From Symsagittifera roscoffensis (Eukaryota; Xenacoelomorpha; Acoela; Convolutidae): a DNA stretch of 64,000 bases. The DNA lies in contig NC_087068.1 in NCBI RefSeq assembly GCF_963678635.1, positions 40,573,649 through 40,637,648 on the forward strand, given 5' to 3'. Positions within the stretch are counted from its first letter, which is position 1; each line of letters starts with the position of its first letter. Below, one piece after another: positions 10,728 through 22,394 of this stretch. The notes beneath the pieces are model-generated. The model worked only from the letters and a program-made list of their open reading frames with translations. It was not told the origin of the DNA and made no database searches. The translations under genes were made by a program, and so were the position numbers.

Positions 10728-10826
10728 TTATGTTTTGTCGGGTTTAAAAAGTTCCGAAAAGGGACCCTTCAGATCGACAGGATAGGTATCCCTGGAGCAA
10801 ACGCACAGCTTTGAACCAGATTCACG
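10728..10826 (-). other. Possible terminal coding exon, unrecognised
   Basis: On the minus strand, TACTTAACTTCAG (acceptor-like) is followed by 32 codons and TAA. The peptide begins RESGSKLCVCSRDTYPVDLK and ends GPFSELFKPDKT. It is far less AT-rich than its surroundings and looks protein-like. A caution is that the plus strand is also open here, reading RDPSDRQDRYPWSKRTALNQ. The frame phase does not join directly to the exon candidate at 16059-16185, so a middle exon would be needed if both belong to one gene. The family was not recognised. Confidence 0.3.
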
Positions 10827-11036
10827 CTGAAGTTAAGTATTTAGAACAAGCTAAATTTAAGTTTTCTTTTCACTTTGAATAAGTGAAATTCTTAAGATAA
10901 GTTATGGTGCTCGGAACTTTCTGGATACGAGTATAGGAACCGACTGTTTTTCTTGTTTGTACTTTCAATGAAAGTAAAGTAATATGTGCTTGGGATTGTT
11001 GTTTTTCATTCAGACCAATTCGGAAAAAAAACTTTC
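10827..11036. other. Intergenic, no gene seen
   Basis: AT-rich. It includes a GACTTTC/GTACTTTCA-type stretch near 10955-11030 that resembles 8515-8580 (GTGCTCGGGATGAT versus GTGCTTGGGATTGT), so it is probably a fragment of an old repeat. Confidence 0.45.
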
Positions 11037-11395
11037 AACGTAAAATACTATCCCCGATGAAGATATTGACTCGAGTTCTAATTCAGAACGATGCTTTAAC
11101 TGTACTTTCTCTATAGCTTTGTTGCTTTGAGTCTATAAGTTTTGCTCGAGTCTTACGCCGGCGTGGGTAGTCGATTTGGAAACTGAACTCCAAATTCAGC
11201 CATAACATCTGATGCGTGCGGAGTTTAAATTGGGTACCCTCGACTACCCATTTGAAAAAAAAAACATTTTTCAACGTAAAATACTGTTCCCGATGAAAAT
11301 ATCGACTCGATTTCTAATTCAAAATGATGCTTTAACTGCACTTTCCATATAGCTTTGTTGTTTTGAGTTTATCAGTTTTGCCCTAATCTTGGACC
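11037..11395. repeat. Tandem duplication, 236-bp period
   Basis: The stretch from CAACGTAAAATACTATCCCC through TATAGCTTTGTTGCTTTGAG recurs 236 bases later with about one change in eight. Between the copies lies a hairpin with GGGTAGTCGA at about 11166 and TCGACTACCC at about 11240. No coding function is evident. Confidence 0.75.
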
Positions 11396-11778
11396 TTTTA
11401 ACGCCTTTTTACAATTTGCTTTAAGCGTACCGCAAATAATGCATGCGTGGTGAGTTTAGTTTTCATTTTTTTCTTCTATTCAAAATTCCTCGATATAGAA
11501 AGTATAAAGTAAAAAATTTTCAGTCTGTTAGCATATTAAAAGTACCAAATTGCCTGACTAAATTCATTTTCGAAAGCCTTGCTTTGCCATATATTCTCTA
11601 ATCGGACGAATAACAGTGTCCAAAAACAAAGTATAATAGAGCGAATACTGAATTTTGTGACCATATGTAGTTGAAATTTTTCTAGTTACTAGCAAAAAGT
11701 GAAGATCCAAACACGGCAAACACATATACTAAGAGTGAATTTTCACCACATGCAGGTCATAATTGCTGTTATGAAATC
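11396..11778. other. Intergenic, no gene seen
   Basis: AT-rich sequence with short open stretches only. Nothing recognisable. Confidence 0.5.
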
Positions 11779-12015
11779 ATGTCGCAACTCGCTGCAGTCG
11801 AACGTAGTTTCTTGCTTTGGACTTGCAGTGAAACCCGTGACAGATCAGATTTTAAGGCTGTATTTGGAGTTAAGCGTCCTAATCGACTACCCGTGCCAAC
11901 TTCAGCAACAATTCTTAAAATTTCTAGAAAGTATCAGTTTTTTTATTCACCGGAGAATCGAAACCGCGGGAATTCAGAAAGAAAACAGGCAACCTGGAAC
12001 ACCAAACCAATATAA
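11779..12015 (+). pseudogene. Possible helix-turn-helix (DUF4817-like) fragment of a DNA transposon
   Basis: A 78-codon frame starts with ATG. Residues about 25-47 read KAVFGVKRPNRLPVPTSATI, a pattern of aromatic and basic residues, then a Pro, then a Ser/Thr-Ala-Thr-Ile turn. This resembles the DUF4817-type helix-turn-helix found in mariner-associated proteins, where a similar segment is followed by a Gly-Ser-basic linker. Here NRGNSERKQATW follows at about residues 61-72. The frame then stops, and no DDE catalytic core follows, so at best it is a truncated N-terminal domain. The assignment is by pattern memory only. Confidence 0.35.
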
Positions 12016-13440
12016 CACAAATTGGTTCCCAACTTCTCATAAGACTGTTGCTGTATGACAACAGCTTCAATACATGTTCCTTAATTATGTTCTTGGACTT
12101 GGTTATAGCGTAGAGTACACCAAGATCTTTAGATTTAACAGCTTGTGATTTTTTTCTTTGGTCTCGGATAAGAAGCCGAGCTTAAGCAGAAAACGGCCTA
12201 GTCAAAATTTCAGTTTTAGAATGACGCACAGAAGAAGTTTTTAATGGGATGAAACACGAGAGAGCAACGGTGAAGAGAGTGATGAAAGAAGAGAGCACGA
12301 CAGATAGAACTCGATTGTATGCATTTAAGTGTCAAACATCTTGAAGGATGAGCAACAGAGACAAAAATTCCGTTTTTATCTAATTTAATTTTTCTCACAT
12401 TTTTTCATAACAGTGGAAAAACCATGAAAAGCGGATTTTTGGTTTTCAGTATTCCTGCTATTATACTTTTTTGAGACACGCTGTACATCGTCCAAATTTT
12501 TCCAAGTGAACTGAAATTTTTAACTTGAAATCACCCTTAACCTTAACACTCGGAAAATATCTTTTCAAATTCAAACTTGAGTAATCACCAGCTTTTATAC
12601 GATAAAAAACTCAGTGAAAAAGGCTAATTGAAAATCTCCGATAATATTCCAAGAAAGAAACAATATCGAGCAAAAACATTCTGTTAGTTTCTTTGCTAAT
12701 TATTATATGATATTGGCTGATGGGGAAAAACAGAAAAGAAAAATAGATAGTTGTCGAAAACTATTCGATACTTTATAGCAAATAAAAAAATTCGTAACAT
12801 TCAGGGCGTGGTGTTTTTTTTCACCTAAATAGAATTTTTTTTGCCCATTGAAAGGTATTTTTTGTATTGGTTTAATCAATTCTGAAATAATTAAGATTGG
12901 TTTTTTCCTCATGGGTCCAATTTTTAATAGATCGCCTAGTGTACCTGTTATGCAATATTTGCAAGGTTCTTACAATTATTTTGACAGAGTTGCAATCCCT
13001 TAACCTTGTAGAAACTTTTTTGATAACTTTTAATTCATGTTTCGCAAACTTATACGTGTAGCATTTTTGCCAACTTCTTTTATACTAGGATTAATTAGCG
13101 GTTGCAAATTCCAATTTTTCACAAATTATCGTTTTACATACATTAAGATACATATATATATAACTTTTTCATGGTTTTCATGCGTTTGTTTAATTTTCTA
13201 ACTTTTTACACAGGTGAAATATAATCCAGCAGTATCCATCGAAAAGTTTTGCTAAGTATCTGCTAGACTAGCAGAACCTTTGAAACGCCCTGAACATACT
13301 AAAAACAGCAAAAATATATATATAATTATGTTAGTTGTAGAATGCAAAACCATACTTACTTCCAATTGTACCGGAATATTTGTTGAAACTTTGCTAAATA
13401 AATGCTAAATATGCAAAAATTCTGCTAGAAGAAAATTACA
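12016..13440. other. AT-rich intergenic stretch
   Basis: No gene was recognised. Near 12470-12488 the string TTTTTTGAGACACGCTGTAC resembles the GACACCCTGTATA-like ends common in arthropod transposons, which could mark one end of the element whose coding remnant lies at 11779. TA-rich microsatellite-like runs occur near 13150 and 13316. Confidence 0.5.
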
Positions 13441-14552
13441 GTAAGGTATGTTCACTCAAGATTTCTCGCAAACGGTTTTGCTATATTTGCATTCCGAGAA
13501 CACTGGGTTCCTCATAAGATGTCATTAAATAGCAGATATTTTGAAACTGATCCGAATTTTTCTTCTCGTGATCTTCTCGTGCTCATACAAGGAGTGACCC
13601 CATTTTTTCTTAAAACCTCTGCATTTTGTTTTTTGAACGCTTTATTTTTGCAAAGAAGCTTCTAAAGTAATACCAAAAGACAATGAGTTTTGAGGCAAAT
13701 ATGTCAATATATTTTGTTAGAAAAAGCACCCCTCCCTACTAAATCGGCCCCTGGATCAGAGTGATCCTCTTGAGAAAAATGGGGAAAAGAAACGAGACTT
13801 TTTTAAAGTCTTTTTTCTTAATTTTTCTCCTGATAAACCAGAAAACGAAATGGAAAAGCAGTGAAAAACCAAATAATAGGTGCAATGATTTTACTAGTTT
13901 GACCAGGTGGAGACCCATTAGAGCGTTTTTTAGGATCGCGAAATTGCATGAGGAAAAAATTATTGGTAAACTTTTTCCTCATGCCAATTCGGGTTTCTCA
14001 AGGAAACTCTATTGGGTCTCCACCCGGTCAAACTAGTAAATTCATTGCACCTAATAATGTTCCCATTCCCTTCACTTTTTAGGGCATCAGTAGACAATAA
14101 GAAAAAATCTCTGTTTTTCCCCATTTTTCTTAGAACGATTACTCTGATCCAGGAGCTAATTAGGTAGAAAGGGGCCCTTTCTCTAGCTTTTTATTTTGCT
14201 GACATCTTTCCCTCAAAACATGTTGCCAGTTTGTACAAATAGAGAAACTCCTGGACAAATAACTTCAAGAGAAGAGCCAAATAGTTCAATTTCCAAAAAG
14301 CTCATTTTTTTCCAAAAGACAAAAAATCTCTGGAGCTTCTCAAAGGGCTCAAAAATAATTGATAAAATAGTGTCTTTGAAAACCGTTGTGGCAGCACGAG
14401 AAGATCGCTCCTCGAAAATTATCTGCTACTTATTGAGCATATAAAATCCATATTGAGCATATAGCCTCCAATCTTATATGGACCTCAATATTCTCGGAAT
14501 GACTTGAGTGATTTCAAAAAAATCTTGAGTGAATATACATCACTGTCACTTT
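13441..14552. mobile_element. 1.1-kb foldback (imperfect inverted repeat)
   Basis: Two arms of about 520-570 bp are reverse complements around 13959-13971. The innermost pair is GCATGAGGAAAAA with TTTTTCCTCATGC. Next come GACCAGGTGGAGACCCA with TGGGTCTCCACCCGGTC, then ATCAGAGTGATCCTC with the reverse complement of GATTACTCTGAT. The outermost pairs include TTCACTCAAGATTT with AAATCTTGAGTGAA. No transposase frame is present, so this is a non-autonomous foldback or MITE-like element, or an inverted duplication. Its right arm is duplicated at 15170-15900. Confidence 0.75.
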
Positions 14553-14648
14553 TTCTCTAGAATTGCATTCGTTTAGCCATTGTTTCGTCACAACTCTAAG
14601 TACAATAAAACCTTTCAACCTTTTTTTTGAAAAATGAAAAAGTTTTAA

Positions 14649-14787
14649 TTTGACCAGTAGTGAATTTAGGGGGGAGACGCTTCCCCCTCAAGAAATCGAC
14701 TCCCTGTCGACCCACCCAAAGGGGGTCAAATTCTTGAATGGGGAAGTGTCTGAAACCCCCCCCCCCCTAAATCCGCTACTGGTCAAA
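14649..14787. mobile_element. Short inverted-repeat element, 139 bp
   Basis: Left end TTTGACCAGTAGTGAATTTA pairs with right end TAAATCCGCTACTGGTCAAA. Inside are a G run, GGGGAAG-type stretches and a poly-C run of 13. A diverged partial copy lies at about 15862-15990, where a long G run precedes GTGCGGGGGGG. Confidence 0.65.
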
Positions 14788-15169
14788 GTAAAGTTTTTTG
14801 TACTATTTTGAGATCCCTTTGTACTATTTTGAGATCTACATTTTTGGCTGACTGACCTTAAACATTTTTTAAAGGCGCTTTTGGCGCCAATGTATACTAA
14901 TTTTGACGGGGGGAGCGCTCGCGAAAAAAAAAGGCGATTTTTTGGTCGAAGTTCTCCAAAAAGTGCCTGAAAACGTCATTTTGGCCTTTTTCAAAAGATT
15001 GCCTGCGGCGCTGAAACAATTTTCATCACTATAGGGTTTTTGTAGTGATTTGGGTGAGCTCAAGAGATCAATTTAGTCGACCTACAAAAAAATAGGTCTA
15101 CAACATTTTAAATTTTTTTTTGAAAATCCACTCGCCATCCTCAAGAAATTCCTGGATGGACGCCTGGTC
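14788..15169. other. Spacer between duplicated units
   Basis: Contains a short direct repeat (TGTACTATTTTGAGATC twice) and a mixed-base stretch with a minus-strand open frame of 64 codons (14869-15063). That frame lies in mixed repeat sequence and has no recognisable motif. Confidence 0.45.
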
Positions 15170-16000
15170 AAACTGGTTCGGGTTTCTCAAAAAAAAGGGT
15201 CTCCACCTGGTCAAACTAGTTAATTCATTGCACCTATTAGAAGTTTCCATTTGCTTCACTTTTTAGGGCATCAGTAGAAAAATAAGAAAAAATCTCTGTT
15301 TTTCCCCATCTTTCTCAGAGCGATTACTCTGATCCAGGGGTTAATTAGGTAGGTAGGGGCGCTTTCTCTAGCTCATTGTTTTGCTGACATCTTTGCCTTA
15401 AAACATGTCGCCATTTGGTAATAGTTGGGAAGCTACTAGTCAATTACCTTCGAGAGGAGAGCCAAATAGGTCATTTTCCAGAAAGGTCAATTTTTTTCCA
15501 AAAAGGACAAAAAATCTCTGGATTTTCTCAAAGGGCTCAAAAAGACGCAGACCAGAAATCTTTGTAAAATAATAGTGTTTTTGAAAAACGCTCTTTGAAA
15601 AAGTGTTCTTTGATCCCTCCCCGAAAATTTTCGGATCCGCTCGAAAAATATCTGATACTTATTGAGCATATAAAATCCTTATTGAGCATAGACCTCAATA
15701 TTCTTGCAATGACTTGAGTAATTTCGAAGAAATCTTGAGTGAACATACATCACTGTCACTTTTTCTCTAGAATTGCATTCGTTTAGCCATTTTTTCGTCA
15801 CAACTCTAAGTACAATAAAACCTTTCAACCTTTTCCTCTAAAAAATGAAAAGGTTTCAATTTGACCAGTAGCGGATTTGGGGGGGGGGGGGGTGCGGGGG
15901 GGTTTATGTTTCATGCTTTCCCCTTCAAGGATTCGACCCATTCCGACCCAAAGGATGTCGAATTCTTCAGGGGAAGCGTCCTGATTTTGACTGAAGTTTG
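15170..16000. repeat. Tandem copy of the foldback right arm and downstream element
   Basis: Matches about 13985-14790 at offsets of 1185 to 1210. Shared stretches include CTCCACCTGGTCAAACTAGT, CACTTTTTAGGGCATCAGTA, AAGAAAAAATCTCTGTTTTT and CATCACTGTCACTTTTTCTC. Only the right arm was copied, so this unit cannot fold back on itself. Confidence 0.8.
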
Positions 16001-16058
16001 CAGTAGTTACAGGAGGAATTAGTATTTTTCACTGCGAAGTATCAATAATTATCGCTAC

Positions 16059-16185
16059 CTGCGATGACCGTTCCGGCTATGTTGAGTCCCTGGGTTAGCT
16101 CCTTCCAGTCCCACAATCCGGCTTGCTTCAGCCAAGAAGGATTGGGAGTTGATCTGGTTGCAAACGTGAATGCAGTTTCCGACAT
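16059..16185 (-). other. Possible first coding exon, unrecognised
   Basis: Reading the minus strand from ATG at 16185, 42 codons are open and end at ATCGCAG followed by GTAGCG, a good donor consensus. The peptide begins MSETAFTFATRSTPNPSWLK, and residues 21-40 read QAGLWDWKELTQGLNIAGTV. Three tryptophans, near-balanced base use amid AT-rich sequence, and an adenine at -3 of the ATG (AAACATGT) support a coding start. The plus strand is also open across much of it. No downstream exon fits directly in phase, and the product was not recognised. Confidence 0.4.
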
Positions 16186-17387
16186 GTTTCGATAGGGAGT
16201 GGATGGAAATTGAGTATACGGCTAAGTGCGACTAAAAATTGAACAGTTGATATATTGCACATTTAATTCAAAAAATAAAAATGAGAGTTTGCCGTGAAAT
16301 AATACTAAAACACCATTCAGAAAAATTTGGCAACCAGAACTGAGGGAAATTTTTGCAGCAAAATCTACAAAAAGCCAAATTGTTCCAATTTTTTGAGCCA
16401 CTAAATTGAAAAATGTACCTGTTTAAAATTAAACTTTTTTCTTAGTCTTCTTTATAAAAGCGCCCAGTTTTTTAACCACATAAAAGCGCACAATTTATTT
16501 AGAGGATGTTTTGGTGCCTTTCCGTTGATGAAATTGAAGTTTTGAAAATTTTATGCAGTTTTTCGGATCCTTTTTGGTTCGGATCGTTTTGAATTGACGG
16601 CTGAGCCGAAAAAAAGATATTGTCGCTCTGAACTATTGTCAAAATCAAAACTAGCAAATTTAATTGCCCAAAAATATTCTTTTGAAAAAAAAGGAAGCTA
16701 GAAATTTGCTATTGGAGAAAAAATCGAAGCTAGAAAATTGCTATTTTTGAACACATGAAAGACGGTAGAAAAAAATCAGCTAGAAGTAGTTTTTCTTTCA
16801 CTAGAAAAAGGTTAACATCTAAGCGGCTGTTAAACTTTCCGTCGGAGGCTGTGGTTGATTGTTTGCTCCTTGCTTTGAACAAACATGCAGTTTGTTTATA
16901 AAAAAAACTGAAAAACCCGAAATCACGCCGAAACTTCATGCGCAAAAATGGATTATGAAGGATTTACATAGACAATAATGCTATCTAGATAATCAATCTT
17001 TGTGCCAAATTAAAACCCTGTATTGAAATAAAGTGTTCAAAATAGTCGATTCATTATGTTGAAAAGTCCTATCAAAATCCACTAAAATCTAAAATAAAAT
17101 TTTTTGTCGAAAAGTTTTTATTCTTTTTCTTCACACAATCTTTCAGAATCAATTATTTTAAGCAACAAAATTGAAAATAAAGTTACAACACTCGACTAAT
17201 TTAAGTCGAGTAAGATTAGACTCCCTTTTCAAAAGTTTTAATCTAAATTAAGAATTTAAGAGAGACATAAGTTAACTCCAATGTGCTCAATTATTATCCG
17301 TATACGATAAAACCATAATTTTTTAAAAATTTACTGGTGCTTGTTGATGTAAGCTCACTGAAAATTTAGTAATTTAGTCTTATATTT
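16186..17387. other. AT-rich stretch upstream of the retroelement
   Basis: No gene was recognised. A small direct repeat around 16690-16745 (GAAGCTAGAAATTTGCTATT twice, diverged) is present. The part next to 16186 would be the promoter side of the exon candidate; CAATATATC near 16250 is TATA-like but unsupported. Confidence 0.5.
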
Positions 17388-17443
17388 TGAAACCAGTTCT
17401 AAACTAGTATTTAAATCCAACTATATTATTGATAAAACTTTCC

Positions 17444-17452
17444 CTATAAAAC
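17444..17452 (+). promoter_or_regulatory. TATA-like site in 5' LTR
   Basis: CTATAAAAC lies about 56 bases into the LTR. The 3' LTR has CATAAAATA at the matching place. This is the expected position for the U3 promoter; function is inferred. Confidence 0.4.
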
Positions 17453-17544
17453 ATTACTAACTAACCAATCATGTTCCATCACTAACACTGACTATTATCT
17501 GTAGTGCTGAAACTAATTGTAGTTTCAGCAACCAGAAAAAGTTA

Positions 17545-17550
17545 AATAAA
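17545..17550 (+). terminator. Polyadenylation signal AATAAA in 5' LTR
   Basis: AATAAA is kept at the same place in both LTRs (33564-33569 in the 3' LTR), which supports it as the element's own signal. Confidence 0.4.
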
Positions 17551-17783
17551 TCTTAGAACACAGTTGTTTTCCTTTTGGACTAGCTCCATAACCTGATTCG
17601 CAAATACCAGTATACACTAGATCAATTGAGACTTAGAGAGATATAAGAGTAAGATTAAGATTGGTATTAGACTAAGAAGTTGCACGAAACTATCCGGCCG
17701 AAAATAAGATAAGCGTGACGAACAGACGTTGTACCTTATCTGAAACTACTCTATGAGAAAGCTACCTCTGGCTTAAAATCATC

Positions 17784-17806
17784 TGTTGCAACCAAAATTC
17801 TCGAAC
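17784..17806 (+). other. Decayed primer-binding-site-like sequence
   Basis: Two bases after the LTR, TGTTGCAACCAAAATTC and then TCGAAC follow. The layout recalls the complement of a tRNA 3' end: TG, seven acceptor bases, a T-stem, then ATTCGAA-like loop sequence, with two extra bases inside the loop part. Which tRNA it would be was not determined. Confidence 0.35.
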
Positions 17807-19590
17807 AAGACCTAACTAACTTAGAAGCAGTAAAATTAGTTAAGCAAAAAACAAAAAATTGCGAATTGCAAAAAGTTAGATGGAATAGACAATTTTATAG
17901 AAATGTCTCTACGTCTCAAAAAAAAACACTGCCAATATTTTAAACAATACGAGAAGTACCAGGTATTGAACGAAGAACAAGGTCACGACGTGAACACCGA
18001 TTGAACGACGGACCAAGATGCTACATGATAGTACGACTTAAACCGCAAAAAGTGTATGTCTTCAGAATCCCGTTTGCGGTAAACTTAGATTTTCATACCT
18101 TGACATCAAAATAGTTTCACTGGAAAAAATAATTTAAATTCTTCAACTATCTTCTTCGTTCTTCGTAGCTATATTATATAACAAAAATAACGACTGATGA
18201 AAAGATACACATGTCGTTCCTTTCATCATAATATGCAGTATTTTAATTTCAAACACTTTTGTAAAATTAAAAATTTATTGAATAAAACAATAAAAGAAAA
18301 TAGTTAGTTCAAAGTTTCAAAGTTAATTTTTTTTTAATTAATAAAGAATTCCCTGCTTCTCAAGAACTCATTTTTTTTTCATCCTCGCTTCATCACGTAA
18401 AACATAACCAAATTTATTCAAAATTAACAACAAAAAAATCAAAACTATCAAACCCATTTTAAAAATTAAAAAGATTTTTCACCTTACACTTGTAGTTAGA
18501 ATTTTATCAAAGCCTATCGTTGCTTTTTAACCTAACATTTTAAGAAAACTGATCATCATGACTTTCCTTGGATCTCAAAATTCAATATTAATTTCTTTCA
18601 CTCAAATTATTTGATCATCAAGGCTTCCCTTGAATCCAAAAGAACAATTTTGTTCTCACTATCTCATAATTCAAAGTGTCTAGCGTCCTCAAACGTCGGT
18701 TCACTCTCCAACACTTACTAAAGACCCGGGACAAAAAGAAAATTTTTGAAAAATTACCATTATAATTAGGATAAACAGTGAAGAATTTCGGTTACACATC
18801 ATTCACTTGAGCCCTTCCTCTTAACTGACCCAGATTAAAACAATTATAACATTGGTAAATTCTAAAATAGTATCTAACGATCTACTGGTGTTCTAATTAT
18901 ATCTGAGCCTTGTGGATTGATTTACCATTCTCCAACCCTTTATCATAAATCAAACCCCAAGTAAGATTAAGTAAGTTTTCTTAAGATAAAACTTAGCCAC
19001 GAGAAAGTAAACATCAGTCTAATGCATTGACATTCTTTCTCTCCAACCCGTCATTCTCGACAATCTATGCCCCAAGTTAAGATAACCACACAACAACCAT
19101 AAGAACTAAGAGTTTAAGAAATAAAAATCTAACCCCTAAATTCTGCATACCTCATCCTAAACCTTATGCCAAAAAATAATTTAGGCAGTAAACAAACAAA
19201 AAAAGTCCATTATTTTTTAATTAAAGAGGAAAGGATGATCTTGTAATTACACCACATAAACAAATATCAGATCAGAAAAACAAACACGGAAAAACACAAT
19301 TATAGCAAAACCAAAAAAGTATCAAACAAAAATTTTCAAAAACACGTAACGCAGTTCGGAATCAGATACTTTCAAATTACAAGAATTTCAGAAACTAAAA
19401 AATTCAAAAGATAAAAACAACCCAATAAGCGATCAAAAAAAAATTTCTGAATCAGAATCTACAGCACCATCATCAATAAAAGGTAAACGTAGAATTCAAA
19501 AATCATACATTCGTTAACCAATCATGTAATTGGAATCAGCCAATAAAACACATTGAAAGTTACACATTAATAGTACGAAAACACAAAAAT
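17807..19590 (+). other. Retroelement leader, no gene seen
   Basis: About 1.8 kb of very AT-rich sequence between the 5' LTR and the first coding-like frame. No motif was recognised. Parts with CTTTCCTTGGATCTCAAAA and GGCTTCCCTTGAATCCAAAA (18560-18640) repeat each other weakly. Confidence 0.5.
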
Positions 19591-22260
19591 ATGGTTCATT
19601 ACGACAAAAATTTTGACAATGACTCTATACTTCCCTCTGTCATCCATCCACAATGCGATTCCGCAAGTGGACAAGTACAATTTTATCGCAACTTAAATGC
19701 AATTTTTTTCAAAAAAGGAAGAAGTCCATGCACACAGGAATTTCCCGAAGTAAGAATTTGAAGAAAATTAATTGACCATTATAATGAAGACACCTGTAAT
19801 ATCACTTCATATTATGGAATGTTCACTATTAAAAACTTGCCATCACAATCAAATCAAACACCATATCAAATACAAACAGACGGCATAGATCTAGAATTCT
19901 CAAACGTTTTACAGAATATGTAAAGTATACACGACACCAAAATTCACAAAGAGCCTATTCAATCTTCACATACGATGTTTTCTCTACTATTTATAAAAAA
20001 TTATATCTATATTAGGTAAGAAAAAAATCACCACGTCAGACATCTCGACATTTAACTGTAAGACAAGAAATTAACTATTTCTCGCAATTGTTTGATACAA
20101 ATCGTGAAGCAATCACTAGTAACAATATATCAGAAAATGTATGACATGATCGACAACGAATCCTATCATGATTCCTAATAGACTAATTTATTCGAAAATT
20201 ATAATTCATTTCAACATCAAGAAAAATTTTTCGAACACAAACCCCTGACGATGAAACTATGTTAGCAGATCAAACAAACTATGTTTGGGACCCTGAAAGG
20301 TCCCATCCTTTCTTTGTTAATATCACCACCGATTATTCAAAAACAGCGATTGCCACCGTTTCTCTACACATAGACTGTTCAAGAGTTACCCCACTCTTCA
20401 TCAATGCAACACCCTTAAATTATAACACAATGCTCAACGATAAAATAGAAAAACATAGTTTGAGCTCAACATTCATAAACTCACAAGAAACCCTCAATAG
20501 AACTGAAAATCCTACACAACAATATATCCAAAGCCCATCATAAAAAAAAATAGTTGAAACAGTGCCTACATCAACACAACAGAGTAATTCTCCAATTCAC
20601 CCGACACTTACGACAATACATAATAAAAATACTCCATTTACACAAACAACCATTCAATCTACAGTACAAACAATCTGTTATCCCAAAAAAATCAAAATTG
20701 GATTACCAAACATGTAGTAATCGCAAATGGATTTCCAAATTCAATAACCAAACCAAGAGAATCAAACAAAAAAAAAACCTCGAAACAGAAGTAATTTTTC
20801 AAATCACAATTATGATTTTTTTAACAAATAATTATATAAGTAGACCGATAGTAAAATCTTACAGTACAATTCCTCAAAATCAATCACACGAAAAAACTTA
20901 TATTTAACAGATACCACAATCAGCTTCCTAATCAGTTTTCTTTTATGAACAACAAAGAACTACAACAGACCGTAGTGAAATTGACCACTTTTTCAACAAA
21001 ACCAAAACTTAACAAACAAACAATTCACAAGAACTCAGTCACACTATTCTGAAGATGATGACTACTTCAACCAAAACCAACAACGTTATGATACAAACAC
21101 ACAAAAAAACAACTGAAAAAAGATAAATCAACCAGATAATAGTTACCAACCAGATTTCTTTGAACCTTACATGCCGTCCGAACAAACCCGACAAAAAAGA
21201 CAATTTTTTCCTCAAAGACAAAATCCGGCATTATATATAAATGATATTCTGTCACAAAATCTTATAAACATTCAAAGTTAACAGCCCAACCGAGTGTAAA
21301 ATGAAATTCCGTTGCCATAATATCTGCAACAACATGAGATTACAAAGACCCAAATTACAAGTTTTTAACAAACATCAAACGCACCAGAATCACTACAAAT
21401 CACAAGGAATCCATACCTTCTGGGTGGATCATCCATATCTTCCAACAAACCACTCATGGTATTCAGTGGAACAGACCCTGAATACTCAGTGGAGGCCTAC
21501 CTAATTGCAGTCACAGCAAATGTAATTTTGAATATAGGCCCAGAACCAGTAAATACGCCACTCCATCAAAATTGGATACATAGTCGTACAGCTTTAATCC
21601 AAACCACACTTGAAGGTGCAGCTAAAAAATGTTCTCATTTCTACCCATAGAATTTAATTTCAATTGGAAAAAAACTCACACAAGAATTTTTTTAAATGTT
21701 TGACTCCAAAAAAATAAACAACAGCAAAGAGTCCTTTGGAAAGATATTCGCAGAATCCCTAACGAAACGATAAAAACAACGCGCAGTAAGAATTGAAACT
21801 CTAGTACGAAAACCATATTCCCTCAATAATTACAAAAAAGAAAAAATGACCGAACTCTTAATGATGACTCTAACACCACAATTACGCAAAATTGGAATAA
21901 AAAAAGAGCATCACATCCATCATCAGTTCGAGAACCTGGCATAGACTTTCGAAAGCTAGTATATAATTTAGAACAAGCAGAAATCAAAATGAAGTTAGAA
22001 GAGACAGAGAATTTGAAACCACAATAAGTAACCAACATTCAAGCAACAACCTCAGGTATTAATAATATCCAAGACTCTGACACTGAACTAGCAGAAAAAA
22101 TTACCTAGGTATTAAGTGTTTACGAAAAGAATCCCAAGTTCAAAGGTAAACCATCATTCAAAAACGGTGCAACTACTCTCGTAGAAATGGACATAGCATT
22201 GCTGAATGCAGACAAAAGCTACAGAGTAACCAAAATAAACCACAAAAACAAAGAGAACCA
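19591..22260 (+). pseudogene. gag-like region, broken
   Basis: Several open pieces in shifting frames cover this stretch. The first starts at ATG 19591 and is open to 19922 apart from one TGA at 19759. Another spans 20259-20543. A third, 21041-21650, starts in an Asn/Gln-rich tract and passes into VFSGTDPEYSVEAYLIAVTA at about 21456, a hydrophobic and acidic pattern like Gypsy capsid proteins. A further piece near 21800-22020 has LMMTLTPQLRKIGIKKEH and a helical LEQAEIKMKLEETENL stretch. Position before the protease supports gag. No CCHC zinc knuckle was found. The matrix and capsid limits are not resolvable. Confidence 0.55.
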
Positions 22261-22394
22261 AATAAATCTTTTTACCAATACATGAGAAAGACCAAAATCT
22301 ACCAAACAAAAACGTTCAAGCTAACAAAAGCTCAGAAAAACCACTTCTGGATAGCTACAAAAATTAAAGATTACAATTTTCTCATCAAAATAAT

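Larger units (their letters stand above)
17388..17781 (+). repeat. 5' LTR
   Basis: Begins TGAAACCAGTTCTAAACTAG and ends GGCTTAAAATCA, giving the usual TG...CA ends. It aligns over its whole length with 33407-33797, with many substitutions and a few short indels, which indicates an old insertion. Confidence 0.88.

Noticed and set aside
11083-11274. Minus-strand 63-codon frame
   Set aside because: It falls across the 236-bp tandem duplication and its hairpin; no conserved frame between the two copies.
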